A stretch of DNA of 64,000 nucleotides from Massariosphaeria phaeospora (GCA_011032825.1 JAADJZ010000015.1:558001-622000); one strand, 5' to 3'. Positions 11,637-23,092 are shown, numbered from the stretch's first letter. Notes: generated by a model from the sequence alone, not told the origin. Numbers and translations: made by a program.

Positions 11637-11966
11637 TATAGATAAAATCTAAGCTTTAGTATCTAACGTTACTCTATAAACTTTTCTTTTAGTACTAATG
11701 CTAGCGACTTTGCCTATTTAACATTAACTTAATAGCACGCTAGCGTTACATGCTGAAATCGCGTACGCACGCTTCTACCTAGGGCCGCGGCGGTACATCA
11801 CGTGCATTATCGGAGGCTCGGACCCGCGCAGCCCGACGTACCGATTTTCCCCAGCCTCTCCATGTCAACGCGCTCTCCTGCAAAACACATCTCTTAGCAC
11901 CACACTCACTACACCACCCCACACCACACCTGCAGCCACCCTCCCCGCCGGCCGTCACGCATTCCA

Positions 11967-13640
11967 ATGCCTGCCCGTTCGGGCACTTCGTCTACCAGTA
12001 TGCATACTGCATCGAGTTTCAGCTCGAGCTGGCTAGATGGCTCACCTTCACGGCAATCGCCCGGGCGAAACGGTCTCCGCACACCCCGAAAAGCCCAAGA
12101 CAGCTCCCCCTACCAGAGCCCCGGTGCGCGCCAAACCCAGACTGATTACAACAAGATGCTCAATCGCTCCGACCAAGACTTACAAGAGCGCCTCAATCAC
12201 GCCACAGCACAACGTGCGAAGGAGCACAGCGAACAACTTGCCAAGGCCGCCCGAGAGCACCAACGGGTTCAAGAAGGCGCTACGCTAGAGATCGAACGTC
12301 TGGTATTGGAACAGGAGCACGAAAAAGCACGGAGAGTGGAAGCACAGCGACAGGAGAATGAGCGCTTGAAGGAGAAGGCCCGCCAGGAAGCCGAGGCTCA
12401 ACGTCGAAAGCTCGAAGCAGAACAAGAAGCTGCACGGCAAGCTGCGGAGCAGCAGAGGAAGCTGCAGGAAGCCGAAGCGAGAGTCAGAGCACAGAAAGAA
12501 CAGGAGGAAGCAAGACGGAGACAGAAGAGCGAACAAGACGAAGCGAACAAAAAAGCCAGAACGGCAGAGGATCAGGCCCAGGCCGCTGCCGCTGCGCAAA
12601 AGGCCCGCACTCAGCAGCCCGTCCCGACGCTGCAAAAGGCATTCGCACCCTCCCCACAAGTAGCCACTGGATCAGGTCAGACCATCGCATCCCCAGATTC
12701 TACAGGTACTGTCGAAGCAATACATGCGAAGTATCTAGAGTTGCACCAACGTATGAAGAAATTTCGACTGGAGTTCTCGAAACGGAACATAGGTGATCCC
12801 CTCAAGGAGCCTGTCGGCAACGCTCGCCGCAACTTGCGGAAGAGACTGGGCCAGGTCACCGTCAATAGGCAGGATAGTGTGAAAGCAATCAAGGGACTGC
12901 GAGAGGAGGTTTTCGACATCGCCAAGAACACCCCAGGGCCCATGGTTGATATCCGCAACTACATCATCTCACACAAAATTCCCCAGTCGGCCACCGATTT
13001 TGCGTATCCGGCCTTCCTTCTGTACGCTTTCATATGCTTTGAAAAATCTCTACTCGCGCAGTTTGAGAAGGAAGCGGCAAACGATGACGGAAAGATCATT
13101 CAAGAGGTCGGATTGATAGCGGCCAGCCTACTCGCAGACCAGAACTACATGTGGAACGGCATACCCATGACCGATATTGTGCTCGCAAAACTTCACCGTC
13201 GCTGTCCTATTCTGTTCGGCATTCGGGGCAATATGAGTACCGCCGGAGGTTTGGTCAGACTAGGCCTGGACAAAGTTGATAGTGCGAACTCCTACAGTCA
13301 ACGGATGCAGGGGCTTGGCGGTGGGTTCGCTGCGCTATCTCTTCGCCAATTCAGTGGAAAGACCCCCGCTATTTCTATGTCAGATTACTGGCGGGCCGTC
13401 GTTTCTATCTGCAATACCCCCAGTGACAGCCTCTACCCTGGTCACTTCTTTGTACTCAAAGGTTTACTTCGGGATTATGTCAAGAAGTTCCTCCAACATT
13501 ACGGGGCCCCAGCGAGAGGCGTTCTACGTCGCGCAACTGTCGATCTTCCAGGACGTGCACCCAAAGAAGCAATCGAGGCCGCGAGCCTGGTCAAGGTCCT
13601 GCCGGATGGATGGAGGAAGGATAACATTTCGTTGGATTAA
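11967..13640 (+). CDS. mRNA export factor Gle1
   Basis: Single-exon gene, 557 residues, close to the 538 of yeast Gle1. The N-terminus (1 to about 60) is Ser/Pro-rich. Residues of about 65-205 form a long charged coiled coil of Glu/Gln/Lys/Arg/Ala. From about 245 to 520 is the all-helical Gle1 domain, with landmarks DIAKNTPGPMVDIRNYI and FAYPAFLLYAF and a CPILFGIRG segment near the middle. In the family this domain, with inositol hexakisphosphate, activates the DEAD-box helicase Dbp5 at the cytoplasmic face of the nuclear pore and so drives mRNP remodelling. It is the first gene after the RIP block; its start codon is only about 200 bp from the boundary, so its promoter must lie in that strip or in heterochromatin-like DNA. 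A 62-codon opposite-strand frame ending at its start is not believed. Confidence 0.9.
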   Translation: MPARSGTSSTSMHTASSFSSSWLDGSPSRQSPGRNGLRTPRKAQDSSPYQSPGARQTQTDYNKMLNRSDQDLQERLNHATAQRAKEHSEQLAKAAREHQRVQEGATLEIERLVLEQEHEKARRVEAQRQENERLKEKARQEAEAQRRKLEAEQEAARQAAEQQRKLQEAEARVRAQKEQEEARRRQKSEQDEANKKARTAEDQAQAAAAAQKARTQQPVPTLQKAFAPSPQVATGSGQTIASPDSTGTVEAIHAKYLELHQRMKKFRLEFSKRNIGDPLKEPVGNARRNLRKRLGQVTVNRQDSVKAIKGLREEVFDIAKNTPGPMVDIRNYIISHKIPQSATDFAYPAFLLYAFICFEKSLLAQFEKEAANDDGKIIQEVGLIAASLLADQNYMWNGIPMTDIVLAKLHRRCPILFGIRGNMSTAGGLVRLGLDKVDSANSYSQRMQGLGGGFAALSLRQFSGKTPAISMSDYWRAVVSICNTPSDSLYPGHFFVLKGLLRDYVKKFLQHYGAPARGVLRRATVDLPGRAPKEAIEAASLVKVLPDGWRKDNISLD

Positions 13641-13878
13641 AGAGACGGTGCAGTGGTGATATTGGCTTCTACGGAAGTGCTCAGGTAGAGTTTCGTGCTA
13701 TCTGTGAAAGCATAAAGATGGAGTTATGAGTTTTCGTCACAGCGGGAGACCATTTGAATGAGACATGCAAGGGAGCGAGGGTTATAGCATAGCGCGTACC
13801 TTTCGATAGGCTTCTGTTCAATAAATGTACACAAAGGACATCACAGGTCGTCATGTCAACCTGTGGTTCTAAGTATCT

Positions 13879-14507
13879 TCAAAGCTTCTTCTCCGTCAGT
13901 GGCGCCCACTCCTTGATAGGACGGTCCGTGGGTACGAGCACCACCCGCCCTCCAACCCAGCCCCCTAACTCGCCTTCTCCAGCAAGACTCACTCCGGCCT
14001 CCTGAACTAGCTGCTCGATCTTCGCGATCTCGTCGTCGTCGACCCTCGGGCAGTCATGGCTGACTCTGTTCAGCATGTATGCGCGACTTACTATTCTCGG
14101 AAGACTCACTAGAGCAGACTCAAATGCGGCGCATACTTCTCTTCTGCGCATTGATTTGCCGCCTCGCCGTCCTCGAATCCCTCCACCATCTTCCTTGCAG
14201 CTCTACCAATGTCACTCACTCCTGTCTTCTCGACCTTGATGTATAGTTTCCTGACGAAAACATCCTCGCTCTGTAGTCTTCTAAATTCGACCTTGACCTC
14301 GGTCCCGGGGGGAAACTCAACCTCTTCAAGCCATTTATGAGGATCCGAGGCATATGATGAGGGGGATATGTCGGAAGTCAATGTGACGTGCGGGAGGAAC
14401 AGATGTGGGGAGTGGAAATGAGCCGAGACTTTCTTGATGAGCTCGGTAAGAACCGAGTGTAGTGGATGGTCAGCAGGCGGAAGTAGCCAAAGAGAGGCTC
14501 CTGCCAT
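13879..14507 (-). CDS. 2',3'-cyclic-nucleotide 3'-phosphodiesterase (CPD1-like, 2H family)
   Basis: Two exons: 14507-14110 and 14059-13879, with a 50-nt intron (14060-14109, GTGAGT...CAG). The spliced protein has about 192 residues and starts MAGASLWLLPP, the usual N-terminus of the family. An upstream in-frame ATG at 14621 would add 38 residues without similarity. The two catalytic H-x-T/S motifs are present: HVTLTS in the first half and HLSLLY, whose Tyr codon spans the splice. Without splicing the frame stops right after HLSLL. 2H phosphoesterases of this type hydrolyse ADP-ribose 1'',2''-cyclic phosphate, a by-product of tRNA splicing, or other 2',3'-cyclic nucleotides. The gene is divergent from the patatin-like gene, with about 215 bp between starts. 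Confidence 0.85.
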
Positions 14508-14722
14508 TTTGGGCGTTGTCAATTGCTTGTGATGGTTGGCGTAAGTAGAGGTAGTGAGCGGTTTACGGGTGTCTTGATAGATGTGGCTGGTAAATAGCGC
14601 CACAGCTGTCGCAACCGACATGTGAAAGCATCGGCAAGCCCCTCACTCAACCCAGCACCTCAACCTCGCCGACGCGTTGACGAATTGCGACATGCCATAC
14701 CAGGCGCACGGCTGACCTCGCT

Positions 14723-16648
14723 ATGTCAAACGGGCGGGGCGTTGGGGGTGCCCTAAAGTCGCTATTCAGCTGTTTCGTAGAGGTCGCCTTCTTTTGGCAG
14801 CTGGTAAGTCTTGCCCTCGTTTCCTCTCCACCACGCGCGACATGGTGAACTTAAAGAAGGTCGCAGGCTGATTCGAGGACATTCTGAAGAGACTGTATGC
14901 CTGGTGGACTAAGAAGAGCCGCCGAGATGTGCTGGCCGAAGCTATCGCGGACGCCAGAGTCTACGAGAAGTGGGAGTCCGCAGCCTTTGCACTAGACGAG
15001 GTACTTGGTTACGATCTCTGGTACGGTATTCCCAAACTTCTCGCAAGGACAAAGCTCATTCTAGCTTCAGGCGCCAAAATCCAACGAGCAAATACTACGA
15101 TTTCCGTCTCATCTACGAACGTCTCCAAGCCATCATCGAAGCACGAGAGGAGGACGATATACTAGGCCTGGTCAGCCTGTTGCGATCTGGTCTCGTCCGG
15201 AACCTGGGCAACATCACCGCTCCGCGCCTGTTCAACCGCGCGTACGCCGGCACGAAGCTTCTGATAGAAGACTACGTCACGCAGGTCGCTCTAGCGGTCG
15301 AATATGTGACCTCGTACCCAATAGCTGCGAGCTCGGATACTGGCTTGACGAATCAAGCCAAGCTGGACGTTCTACATGATACCCGGCAAGCGTTCGGGAG
15401 GTCCGTATTAGTTCTCCAGGGAGGAGCCATCTTTGGTCTTTGTCATCTGGGGGTAGTCAAGGCGCTACATCTGCGAGGACTGCTGCCGCGCATTATCGCA
15501 GGGACGGCTACAGGTGCTCTGATAGCTGCCCTTGTAGGCGTACACACTGAAGACGAACTTCTCGACTTCGTGGCAGGCACCAACATTGACCTTACGGCTT
15601 TCGCACAGCACTCGAGCGCTGGTAAAGCAGGACAATCCGATCGCCAAAGCAGTTGGCTGCATACACTCATTCGGCGTATCAAGCGCTTTGTACGAGAAGG
15701 ATTCTTCCTTGATATAGGGATCCTTGAACAGGTAGTGCGCGCCAACGTTGGAGACTTGACGTTCGAAGAAGCATACACCAAGACGAAGAGAGTGTTGAAT
15801 ATCACTGTATCTACGGGTGGCAGCGGTGGAATCCCCAATCTTCTTAACTACTTGACAGCTCCTAATGTGGTAAGTGGTTCTACGCTTAACAGAAGAATGC
15901 TTCGCTCACCCTTAACAAGCTGATCTGGTCCGCTGCTGTGGCCTCTAACGCATCGTCTTCAGCTCTCTATCAGCCGGTGACCCTAATGTGTAAAGATGAA
16001 TCTGGCAATATCGTTCCTTGGGCCAACGCCGAAGAAACAACGTTTCGACCATGGACCCAGGCGTCGTATTCGGACCGCGAAAGTCCTCTTCATCGTATTG
16101 CGGAGCTTTTCAATGTCAACCACTTCATTGTTTCGCAAGCCCGCCCCTACCTGGCGCCTTTTCTTCGTTCTGATCTACACCACCCCAATCCTCGGCAGGA
16201 CGGACGATGGAGCTTGTCGATGCCAGTTCTTCGACTGGTGGTCATGGAAATACAACACCGACTCCATCAATTAGACGAGCTGGGCTGGCTTCCTCTATCC
16301 ATCCGACGTTTTCTGCTTGACGAAAGTGTACCCGGCGCATCGCTCACCCTTGTCCCTGAACTTACCCCCAGCGATTTCTTCAAACTCTTCGAGAACCCGA
16401 CTAACGACGCTCTTGATTACTGGATCCTGAGGGGCGAAAGGAGTGTTTGGCCTGCTGTCGGGGCGCTCAAGGTTCGGTGTGCGATTGAAGTGGAATTGGA
16501 TCGAGGCTACCAACTCGTAAGGAGACGCAAACCATTCGATCCTGTACAGCAGCAGGGGCCTATATTGAGAAAGAGCAAGAGTAGCAGTGGGGTCAGCGCG
16601 AAGAAGAGAGCGCGAGCTACAAGCTTCGAGGGCGGAGTTATGTCCTGA
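14723..16648 (+). CDS. Patatin-like phospholipase-domain protein, probable pseudoenzyme
   Basis: Proposed exons are 14723-14803, 14878-15020, 15071-15869 and 15920-16648, giving 583 residues. The last two junctions are strongly supported by family similarity (LWRQNPTSKYYDFR; TAPNVLIWSAAVAS); the first exon and its 74-nt intron are less certain. The N-terminus has a short hydrophobic stretch followed by the conserved helical region found before patatin domains of the Tgl3/4/5 and SDP1 group. The glycine-rich oxyanion loop is present (GGAIFG, near residue 191). The nucleophile elbow, normally GxSxG, reads GTATG, with Ala at residue 221 in place of Ser. The Asp of the usual DGS motif upstream of the conserved AELFNVNHFIVSQ block is also absent (Ala near 389). 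Fold and membrane/lipid association are likely; triacylglycerol lipase activity is not. The C-terminus is basic. Confidence 0.85.
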
Positions 16649-17376
16649 TGAAGTCTGAACCGTCCGCTTATTGACCGTGAAGCATGCCGACCTTCCTATA
16701 CGAACCCAGTTAAGTATATGCTAGTATGAGTATGCTAGTTAATCAATTAATAAAGGCTACTCGGCTAGAGTAACTAGAGCTAAGTAGTTAACGGCCTGGT
16801 TTGCTTCCGACCCAAACCGACTTCAACCTCGGTTTTCAGATGTTCGTTGCACACAACACACGCATGAACCCGCTGCCTGCCGCACCTTCAATATAAATCC
16901 AAGAACCTCGGATCAGATCACAAACCTTGCAAGCATGCCGAGGGCATGCTCAGTCGACCCCGCTGATCATCACATCCCGGCTGGGCAGCGGTTAGGGCTT
17001 TTCGCGGGCAACAACCCCCGCTTTTTCGTCATAACATGCGTTCCTGCATTGCTCCGTGACTTTGAATTGGTGGAACGTAAACGTCCAGCCTTCGTACCAC
17101 TGTGGTAAGGTTTCGCTAGATGTCGCGGCCTGCTCTATTGTTCTTAGCATCTTCTCCGCAGCAATATGGACGGCGTCAAAAACCACTCGCTCGGGCTCAA
17201 TAGCTGCGAACAGCTGCAAGCAGATCGGGCCAGGGACCGGAAGGCCGATGCTGTCATTGCGGGACTGGGGTGGTTCAGATGGTAGGATGGTTTGGTTTAT
17301 ATGTTGTGCATGTGCCTGCAGTTCAATCATTTCGCTCTTACTTTTTGGCCGCGTCTGACTCTGTGAGGCCGATAGG
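16649..17376. other. Intergenic, with an AT-rich scrap
   Basis: This is the 3' flank of the patatin-like gene and the promoter of the beta-galactosidase. Around 16710-16795 is a short AT-rich stretch dense in CTAG/TAG steps (CTAGTATGAGTATGCTAG, then CGGCTAGAGTAACTAG), resembling the RIP-altered transposon ends at the left of the window; it may be a small element remnant. A minus-strand open frame (from 17330 or 17429 to 16992) overlaps the first exon of the downstream gene and has no recognisable domain, so I do not call it a gene. No tRNA or other RNA gene was seen. Confidence 0.5.
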
Positions 17377-20300
17377 ATGAAGTGGTTATTTAATCTTGCG
17401 AGTGCGATTGCGCTCTCTTGTCTTGCCATTGAGACTGCTGCCCGAGCGGTGGGACACTCACCTAAAGATTGGATTCAACCATACAAACGAGCACCGCTGC
17501 AGGATATCGTAAGTCGGCAATTGGCGAAGGTTGGGATGCTATTGACAAGCGCATAGGTTACATGGGACGAACGCTCGCTGTTTGTACATGGAAAAAGAAT
17601 CTTCTTGTACAGTGGTGAATTTCATCCTTACAGGTACGTGATTCTAGCTAGTTTCGCAATAAGGTACAAAGATTAGCATACTGACGGAGCGCAGATTACC
17701 AGTACCTGATCTATGGCTCGACGTCTTCCAGAAGATTAAAGCGTTAGGCTACAATGGCGTGTCATTCTATGTCGACTGGGCGCTACTTGAAGGGAAACCT
17801 GGTGTCTATCGCGCGGAGGGGGTCTTTGATCTACGACCGTTCTATGAGGCAGCTACCCAAGCTGGGATCTACCTTATTGCTCGACCTGGACCCTATATCA
17901 ATGCGGAGGTCTCAGGCGGAGGGTTCCCAGGCTGGATCCAAAGGATCAATGGTACATTGAGGACCAGAGCACCCGACTTCCTCCAGTCGACTAACCTGTG
18001 AGTGTACGACTCTTATCCTGAGTATTTACACTGACCCTTCAGCTACATGGCTTCGATCGGCAAATCTATCGCCTCCGCCCAGATCACCAACGGCGGACCT
18101 ATCATTCTGGTACAGCCAGAAAACGAATATACTGTTGCAACGCCAAATATCCAACCGTTCCCAGACGCGGTATACATGCAATACGTTGAGGACCAGTTGA
18201 GGGCTGCTGGGATCATAGTCCCGTTGATTAGCAATGATGCATTTCCTCAAGGATACAACGCACCTGGCCAGCCCGCCCCGGTTGATATATATGGTCATGA
18301 TGGATATCCCGTGGGTTTCGACTGTGCTAATCCAACCGTCTGGGAAGATGGCAAACTACCGACTAATTGGAAAGATTTGCACCTGCAACATAGTCCGACA
18401 ACGCCGTACTCGATTCTCGAATTTCAAGGGGGATCTTTTGATCCTTGGGGTGGCCCTGGGTGGGACAAGTGCTCTGTCCTCGTCAACTCGGAATTCGAAC
18501 GCGTCTTCTATAAGAATCTTTATGGATTTGGTGTCACCATATTGAACATCTACATGACCTTTGGCGGGACGAACTGGGGAAATCTCGGACACCCTGGTGG
18601 TTACACTTCGTATGATTATGCGGCAGTCATCCGGGAAGACAGACGTGTCGACAGGGAGAAGTACTCTGAGCAAAAGCTTCAAGCCAACTTCTTCAAAGTG
18701 TCTCCCACGTATTTGGACGCTACTCGCGGAAACGCATCAAATTCGACTTGGACGACTTCCAAAGACATTAGCGTTACGCCGGCCTTCGGCGAGAGCTCTA
18801 AGTTCTACTTCTTGCGCCACTCCAAGTATAACTCTCACGAGTCGACAAGTTACAAGCTCAGAATCTCGACATCTGCGTTCGGCAACATCACGGTTCCGCA
18901 GCTCAACGATACTAGTCTGACACTCAATGGCCGAGATGCCAAGGTGCATGTTAGTGACTATAGCCTGGGTGGAGCAACACTCATATATTCTACCGCGGAA
19001 ATTTTCACCTGGCACAAGTATGAGAGCAAGACTGTCCTCATAGTCTATGGTGGTCCCGGAGAAACACATGAGCTTGCGCTTGCCGTAACCGGACTGGAGA
19101 CGCTCGAAGGAGAAGTCAGATCTAGTACTACTAGGGGATATACGTTGGTCAACTGGAAGACTGACGGCACAAGAAAGATTGTCAAGGTTGGAGTGGGGAG
19201 TAACTTTATTTACGTCTACTTGTTAGGTACTGTGATGACATACCCCACCTCACTCATATCATACTGACAAACAACAGATCGCAACTCGGCGTACAACTAC
19301 TGGTCGGTAGATCAAGCTCCGCATGACTCTTCGAATCCTGTAATCCTCCAGGCAGGCTATCTTATGCGCAGCGCTAAGGTCGAAGGCAATACTCTTGCCT
19401 TGATAGGAGACTTGAATGCCACGACCCCAATTGAGATACTCGGGGGAGCCCCGCCGGATCTCACGAAACTAACATTTAATGGAGAGGAGTTTGACTTCAA
19501 AGTCAACAAGGAGGGCGTCATTACGGCCAACATCGACTACCCAAAACCCAGACTCAACGTGCCGCAGCTCCACTCGTTGAAGTGGAAGTATTTGGACTCA
19601 CTTCCCGAGACGCAAGCCGCGTTCGATGACAGCAAGTGGACCAAGGCAGATCTGACAGCAACTTATAACAGTCTTCGTAAAATTACCACGCCGACGTCCC
19701 TCTACGCTTCCGATTATGGATACCACACCGGCGCCCTTCTTTTCCGCGGAACCTTCACTGCTACCGGCGCAGAAAAGACCCTTTTCTTATTCACCCAAGG
19801 AGGTTCTGCATTCGGCGCCTCAGCTTTCATCAACGGCACCTTCCTCGGCTCCTGGAGAGGCTACGACGCAGCCATCAACGGGAACTCCACCTTCACGCTC
19901 CCCAACCTCACAGCCGGCAAGACCTATATCATCACGGTCGTGATCGACAACATGAGCCTCGATGAAAACTGGACCATCGGCACCGAGACGATGAAAAACC
20001 CGCGCGGCATCCTGAACTACGTGCTAGACGGCCACGCGCAGTCCGACGTCTCGTGGAAACTGACGGGCAACCTCGGCGGCGAAGATTACCTCGACCTCTC
20101 CCGCGGGCCCCTGAACGAAGGCGGCCTGTTCATCGAGCGTCAAGGCCTTCATCTTCCCGGAGCTCTATCCGCGCCGCTCGCCTGGACCGACAGCGCCGGG
20201 CCCGTCGTCGACGGCCTCCCTGGCCCCGGCATCGGCTTCTTCGCCGCAGAATTCGCCCTGAACCTTCCCTCGGGATACGACATCCCCCTCTCCTTCACCT

Positions 20301-20614
20301 TCACCAACAGCAGCACTCCGACCAACTCCTCGGGATCCTCCGTCCCCGCATACCGCGCGCAGCTCTACGTCAACGGCTGGCAGTACGGCAAGTACGTCAA
20401 TAACGTAGGCCCGCAGACGAAGTTCCCTGTTCCAGAGGGCATTTTGAATTACCGCGGTGCCAACTATCTGGGAGTTATGCTTTGGGGTCATGATGATGCG
20501 CCGGTGAAGATCCAGGGGTTGGAGTTGGAGGTTGATGGGCTGGTGTGGAGTGGCTTTGGCGAAGTGCGGGTTGTGGATGGGCAGAGGTATGGGGAGAGGC
20601 AGGGGGCTTATTAG
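17377..20614 (+). CDS. Secreted beta-galactosidase, GH35
   Basis: Five exons: 17377-17508, 17557-17633, 17695-17997, 18043-19226 and 19278-20614, giving 1010 residues, the usual size of fungal LacA enzymes. The start is set by a signal peptide ([17 protein letters not shown]...). The GH35 TIM barrel follows ([37 protein letters not shown]). The acid/base Glu is the second Glu of QPENEY (residue 199) and the nucleophile is in ILEFQGG (residue 297), almost the same numbering as characterised Penicillium and Aspergillus enzymes. Downstream are the beta-galactosidase domains 2-3 and two jelly-roll domains (FRGTFTATG and [11 protein letters not shown] regions). There are several N-x-S/T sequons. 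The role is release of terminal beta-galactose from lactose, galactan side chains or xyloglucan outside the cell. The gene is intact with no missing motif. Confidence 0.95.
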
Positions 20615-23092
20615 GGGGGAAGGTCGGGGATAGAGTAGCGGATGCAATGCGTGGGATATGGGACTCGTGTCTGTGGTAGGGCGCGCATAATGTAATGTCA
20701 CGGTATGCCAAAACACGCAGTCGGACATATAACCACCCTAAACATCGGGACAAATGACCAGTGCTCGCGCAAATTCTTCCGTAGTCCTCAGCGTAGCGGG
20801 GCAAGTCCTCTTCTACTAGGAGTTGATCGCTCTTGCCCTTCTCGTCCGTACTGGCTGGCCCCACTACTCGGATTTGTAAGGTCGACGTCAATGTAACGAA
20901 CTACATCTCCACAACATTTTACTCACTCCTTCCCTCCAGCTCGCTTCTTTGCATGCGTTCCTTGGTGTTCTGTCAGAACTATCGCTGTCGGTATAACATT
21001 GCTATGGAATACCAACTGAATGAAGCTCCGCTTGAGCTGGAGAAAACCTTTTCTGCTACACAAGTATATTGCCGCTCAACTGATAACGCAAATCTACATG
21101 CCGCGAACAAATGAGGCTCCCCTCGCTATGAGCTGGCGAAAATTTCTTGGATTTACATGCCGCTTTGGTTCTCCTACGACACGCAGATGAGTTCTTTGGA
21201 TGCATTTCAGACGAGTTACTGTTCTCTACACCTCTTTCTCTCGAGCATTCAGTTATTCGATTCCAGCTGTCAGAATCGTGGAACGCCATTTTCTTCCATA
21301 TGGCGTGCTCGCCTCGCACGCCCTTCCGTATACGACTATACTATCCCGCTGGGGCCCCACAAGGCCAGGTCTTGGCCCTTTCTGAGTCGAGATCGTGCTC
21401 GGTTGTGGCCGACGATACGACGTGCCCTGCAGGACAGCGCCTGCAGTGCCTACAACTTCGGGATGCATTCGATTGCGAATCGACCCAAACTAATGACCCT
21501 GCTTCCGAGACCGTGGATGGATCGTGTTCACACCGAGGATCCGTACTCCTTACCTGGCGCTGTATCTTTCCTGTGTATATCCGGAAAAATGCTTGAAATC
21601 GGAGATTTTTCGATTTCTCCTCCGCCTCCTCGAAGACCAACAACACCAAGACAGACGCCAATCTCACCTACCTTACTACAGTCTACTATCACACTGGGCT
21701 CGGGAAATGAGCTGTGTCGTCGAAAGTCGAACGACTGGTGGCGCCTTCCTTTCGGACGCCTAGGCCGTATAAGGCAACCTGTCTCTGAGGGCCGGTGAAT
21801 AAGGCGATTGACAAGGTGTCAGCACAAACGTGGGGGTGGTGGGCGTTCGCGTTCTCCTCTGCCAAGCGTGACGGCTTGGAGGCTCCTTCAGTGAAGAGAG
21901 CTCAAACTGACTGCAGCACGCTATCCGGAGGCGTTTAAGCGTCTTGTTGTAAATGCGACCTGGACGGGCACGTACAATACGACAAACCCCACAGGGCGCT
22001 GGGAGCTCACTGACAGGTTCTCGCGCGCGGCATTGCACTTGGACGGCAACGGATCGGCAGCTTGGGAATTCGCGCAAGCTAACAACAAGGCCATGCAAAG
22101 TTGGAGACAAGCCTGTGGCGGAAAGAAGAGAACTGGAGATTGAGCCGACCGCGGGCCCAGAGTCGCCAAGTAGCGCCCATGGCCACGGCAGCCTTTCGAG
22201 GATGCGGCCATTGGGGAGTTCGCCAGGGCCAAGAGAGTCAAGAGTTGGAGTGTCCTGGCGGGGGGTAAGAGATCGGAGTGGCCGAGAAAACGGGCGTCTT
22301 TGCAGCACGACGCGGCCAGATAACCATCAAGAGAGTCAAGAGGGAGCTCTGGAGAAAGCTCAGGACGTGAGAAAAAGCTTTTGCAGGCATAGCAGCACGC
22401 GCACGTCTGAGAAAAGACGCAGTTGCGTCAGATGTGGTTCGGGCCAGGTTCGCGGTTCGTGGTGGGTTTGCTGTCCAACGTCTGGTTCGCGAGCCGGAGT
22501 CCAGGTCGGGCGTAGCGGGGTATTTCACTGGGCCCTGCGACGACGCCGCTCTCCAGGACTCCAAGCTCCAACTCGAGCGACGCCGCACGCGCACGAGACA
22601 TATACAGGCCTGTTTTTGCAACTGTCCCGATTCTGGCAGGCGCCCACCGGTAGCTGGTTGACGGGATCAAATTTCGCTCTCCAGCGCGGTTGATGACCGA
22701 CTGGACTGGCTGCGGGCGTGCTTCCATTGGCCTCCTGCAACCCATTGATATCCACCCAAGTGGGAAGCTTGCGGAGGCCAAGGGTCTGGGCTCCGAGCAC
22801 CTTGCAGAGCTCCACTGCAGCTTGTACTGTCCCCTCCACGCGCTAGGTCGGCTGGGAACGTATCTCCAGCAAGCCACCTGCACACTTTCTGCCCTCAGTA
22901 GCCTTTTGTGCACGCACCCCGTTATCTCACTCCATCTTCCTATCAACATCAAGGGCTCTTGCTCAGGATTGCCTCTATATCTATCATACGAGCCCCGGAC
23001 GCAGTACATGGAATTCGTTGTCCAATTCTTCTCCCTTCTTCTCAAAGCTATTCCCTGAATTCTAGGCTCTCCATACCTAGAATTCACCCACC
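20615..23092. other. Long gene-free region upstream of the permease
   Basis: About 2.5 kb lie between the beta-galactosidase stop and the permease start. Several overlapping open frames exist on both strands (for example 21157-21798 and 21953-22693 plus, 22428-23087 minus), but they overlap one another, match no family I recognise and have no convincing splice context. The last about 100 bp before 23093, pyrimidine-rich with CTTCTCCCTTCTTCTC near 23027, look like a permease 5' leader. The base composition is ordinary, so this is not the RIP type. A long regulatory region or a non-coding transcript is possible; nothing more can be supported. Confidence 0.5.

Larger units (their letters stand above)
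1..11760. other. AT-rich, RIP-like transposon graveyard
   Basis: The whole interval is AT-rich and every frame is broken by stops, while the sequence to its right is balanced in GC and full of open genes. Conceptual translations still show retrotransposon and transposase families, with TAG stops where glutamine or tryptophan is expected and Asn where catalytic Asp is expected. This is the pattern of C-to-T change on both strands, as in RIP. The trinucleotides TAG and CTA are very common and TGG/CCA look rare to the eye (not counted). No intact host gene, rRNA or tRNA was recognised. Stretches not listed separately (1840-1900, 5200-5820, 6624-6840) also look like decayed element sequence. The left edge of the block is outside the window. 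Confidence 0.9.

Noticed and set aside
1..11760. CRISPR array or centromere/telomere repeats
   Set aside because: No regularly spaced direct repeats and no TTAGGG tract; the block is explained by transposon remains.
13879..14151. Separate 90-codon gene after CPD1
   Set aside because: It is the second exon of CPD1; a 50-nt intron joins it in frame at HLSLLY.
16992..17429. 145-codon minus-strand frame
   Set aside because: Its start overlaps the signal-peptide exon of the beta-galactosidase on the other strand, and no family was recognised. A shorter version from 17330 remains possible but unsupported.
21157..22693. Frames of 213 and 246 codons before the permease
   Set aside because: Several frames are open on both strands at once, with no domain or splice structure; taken as chance.
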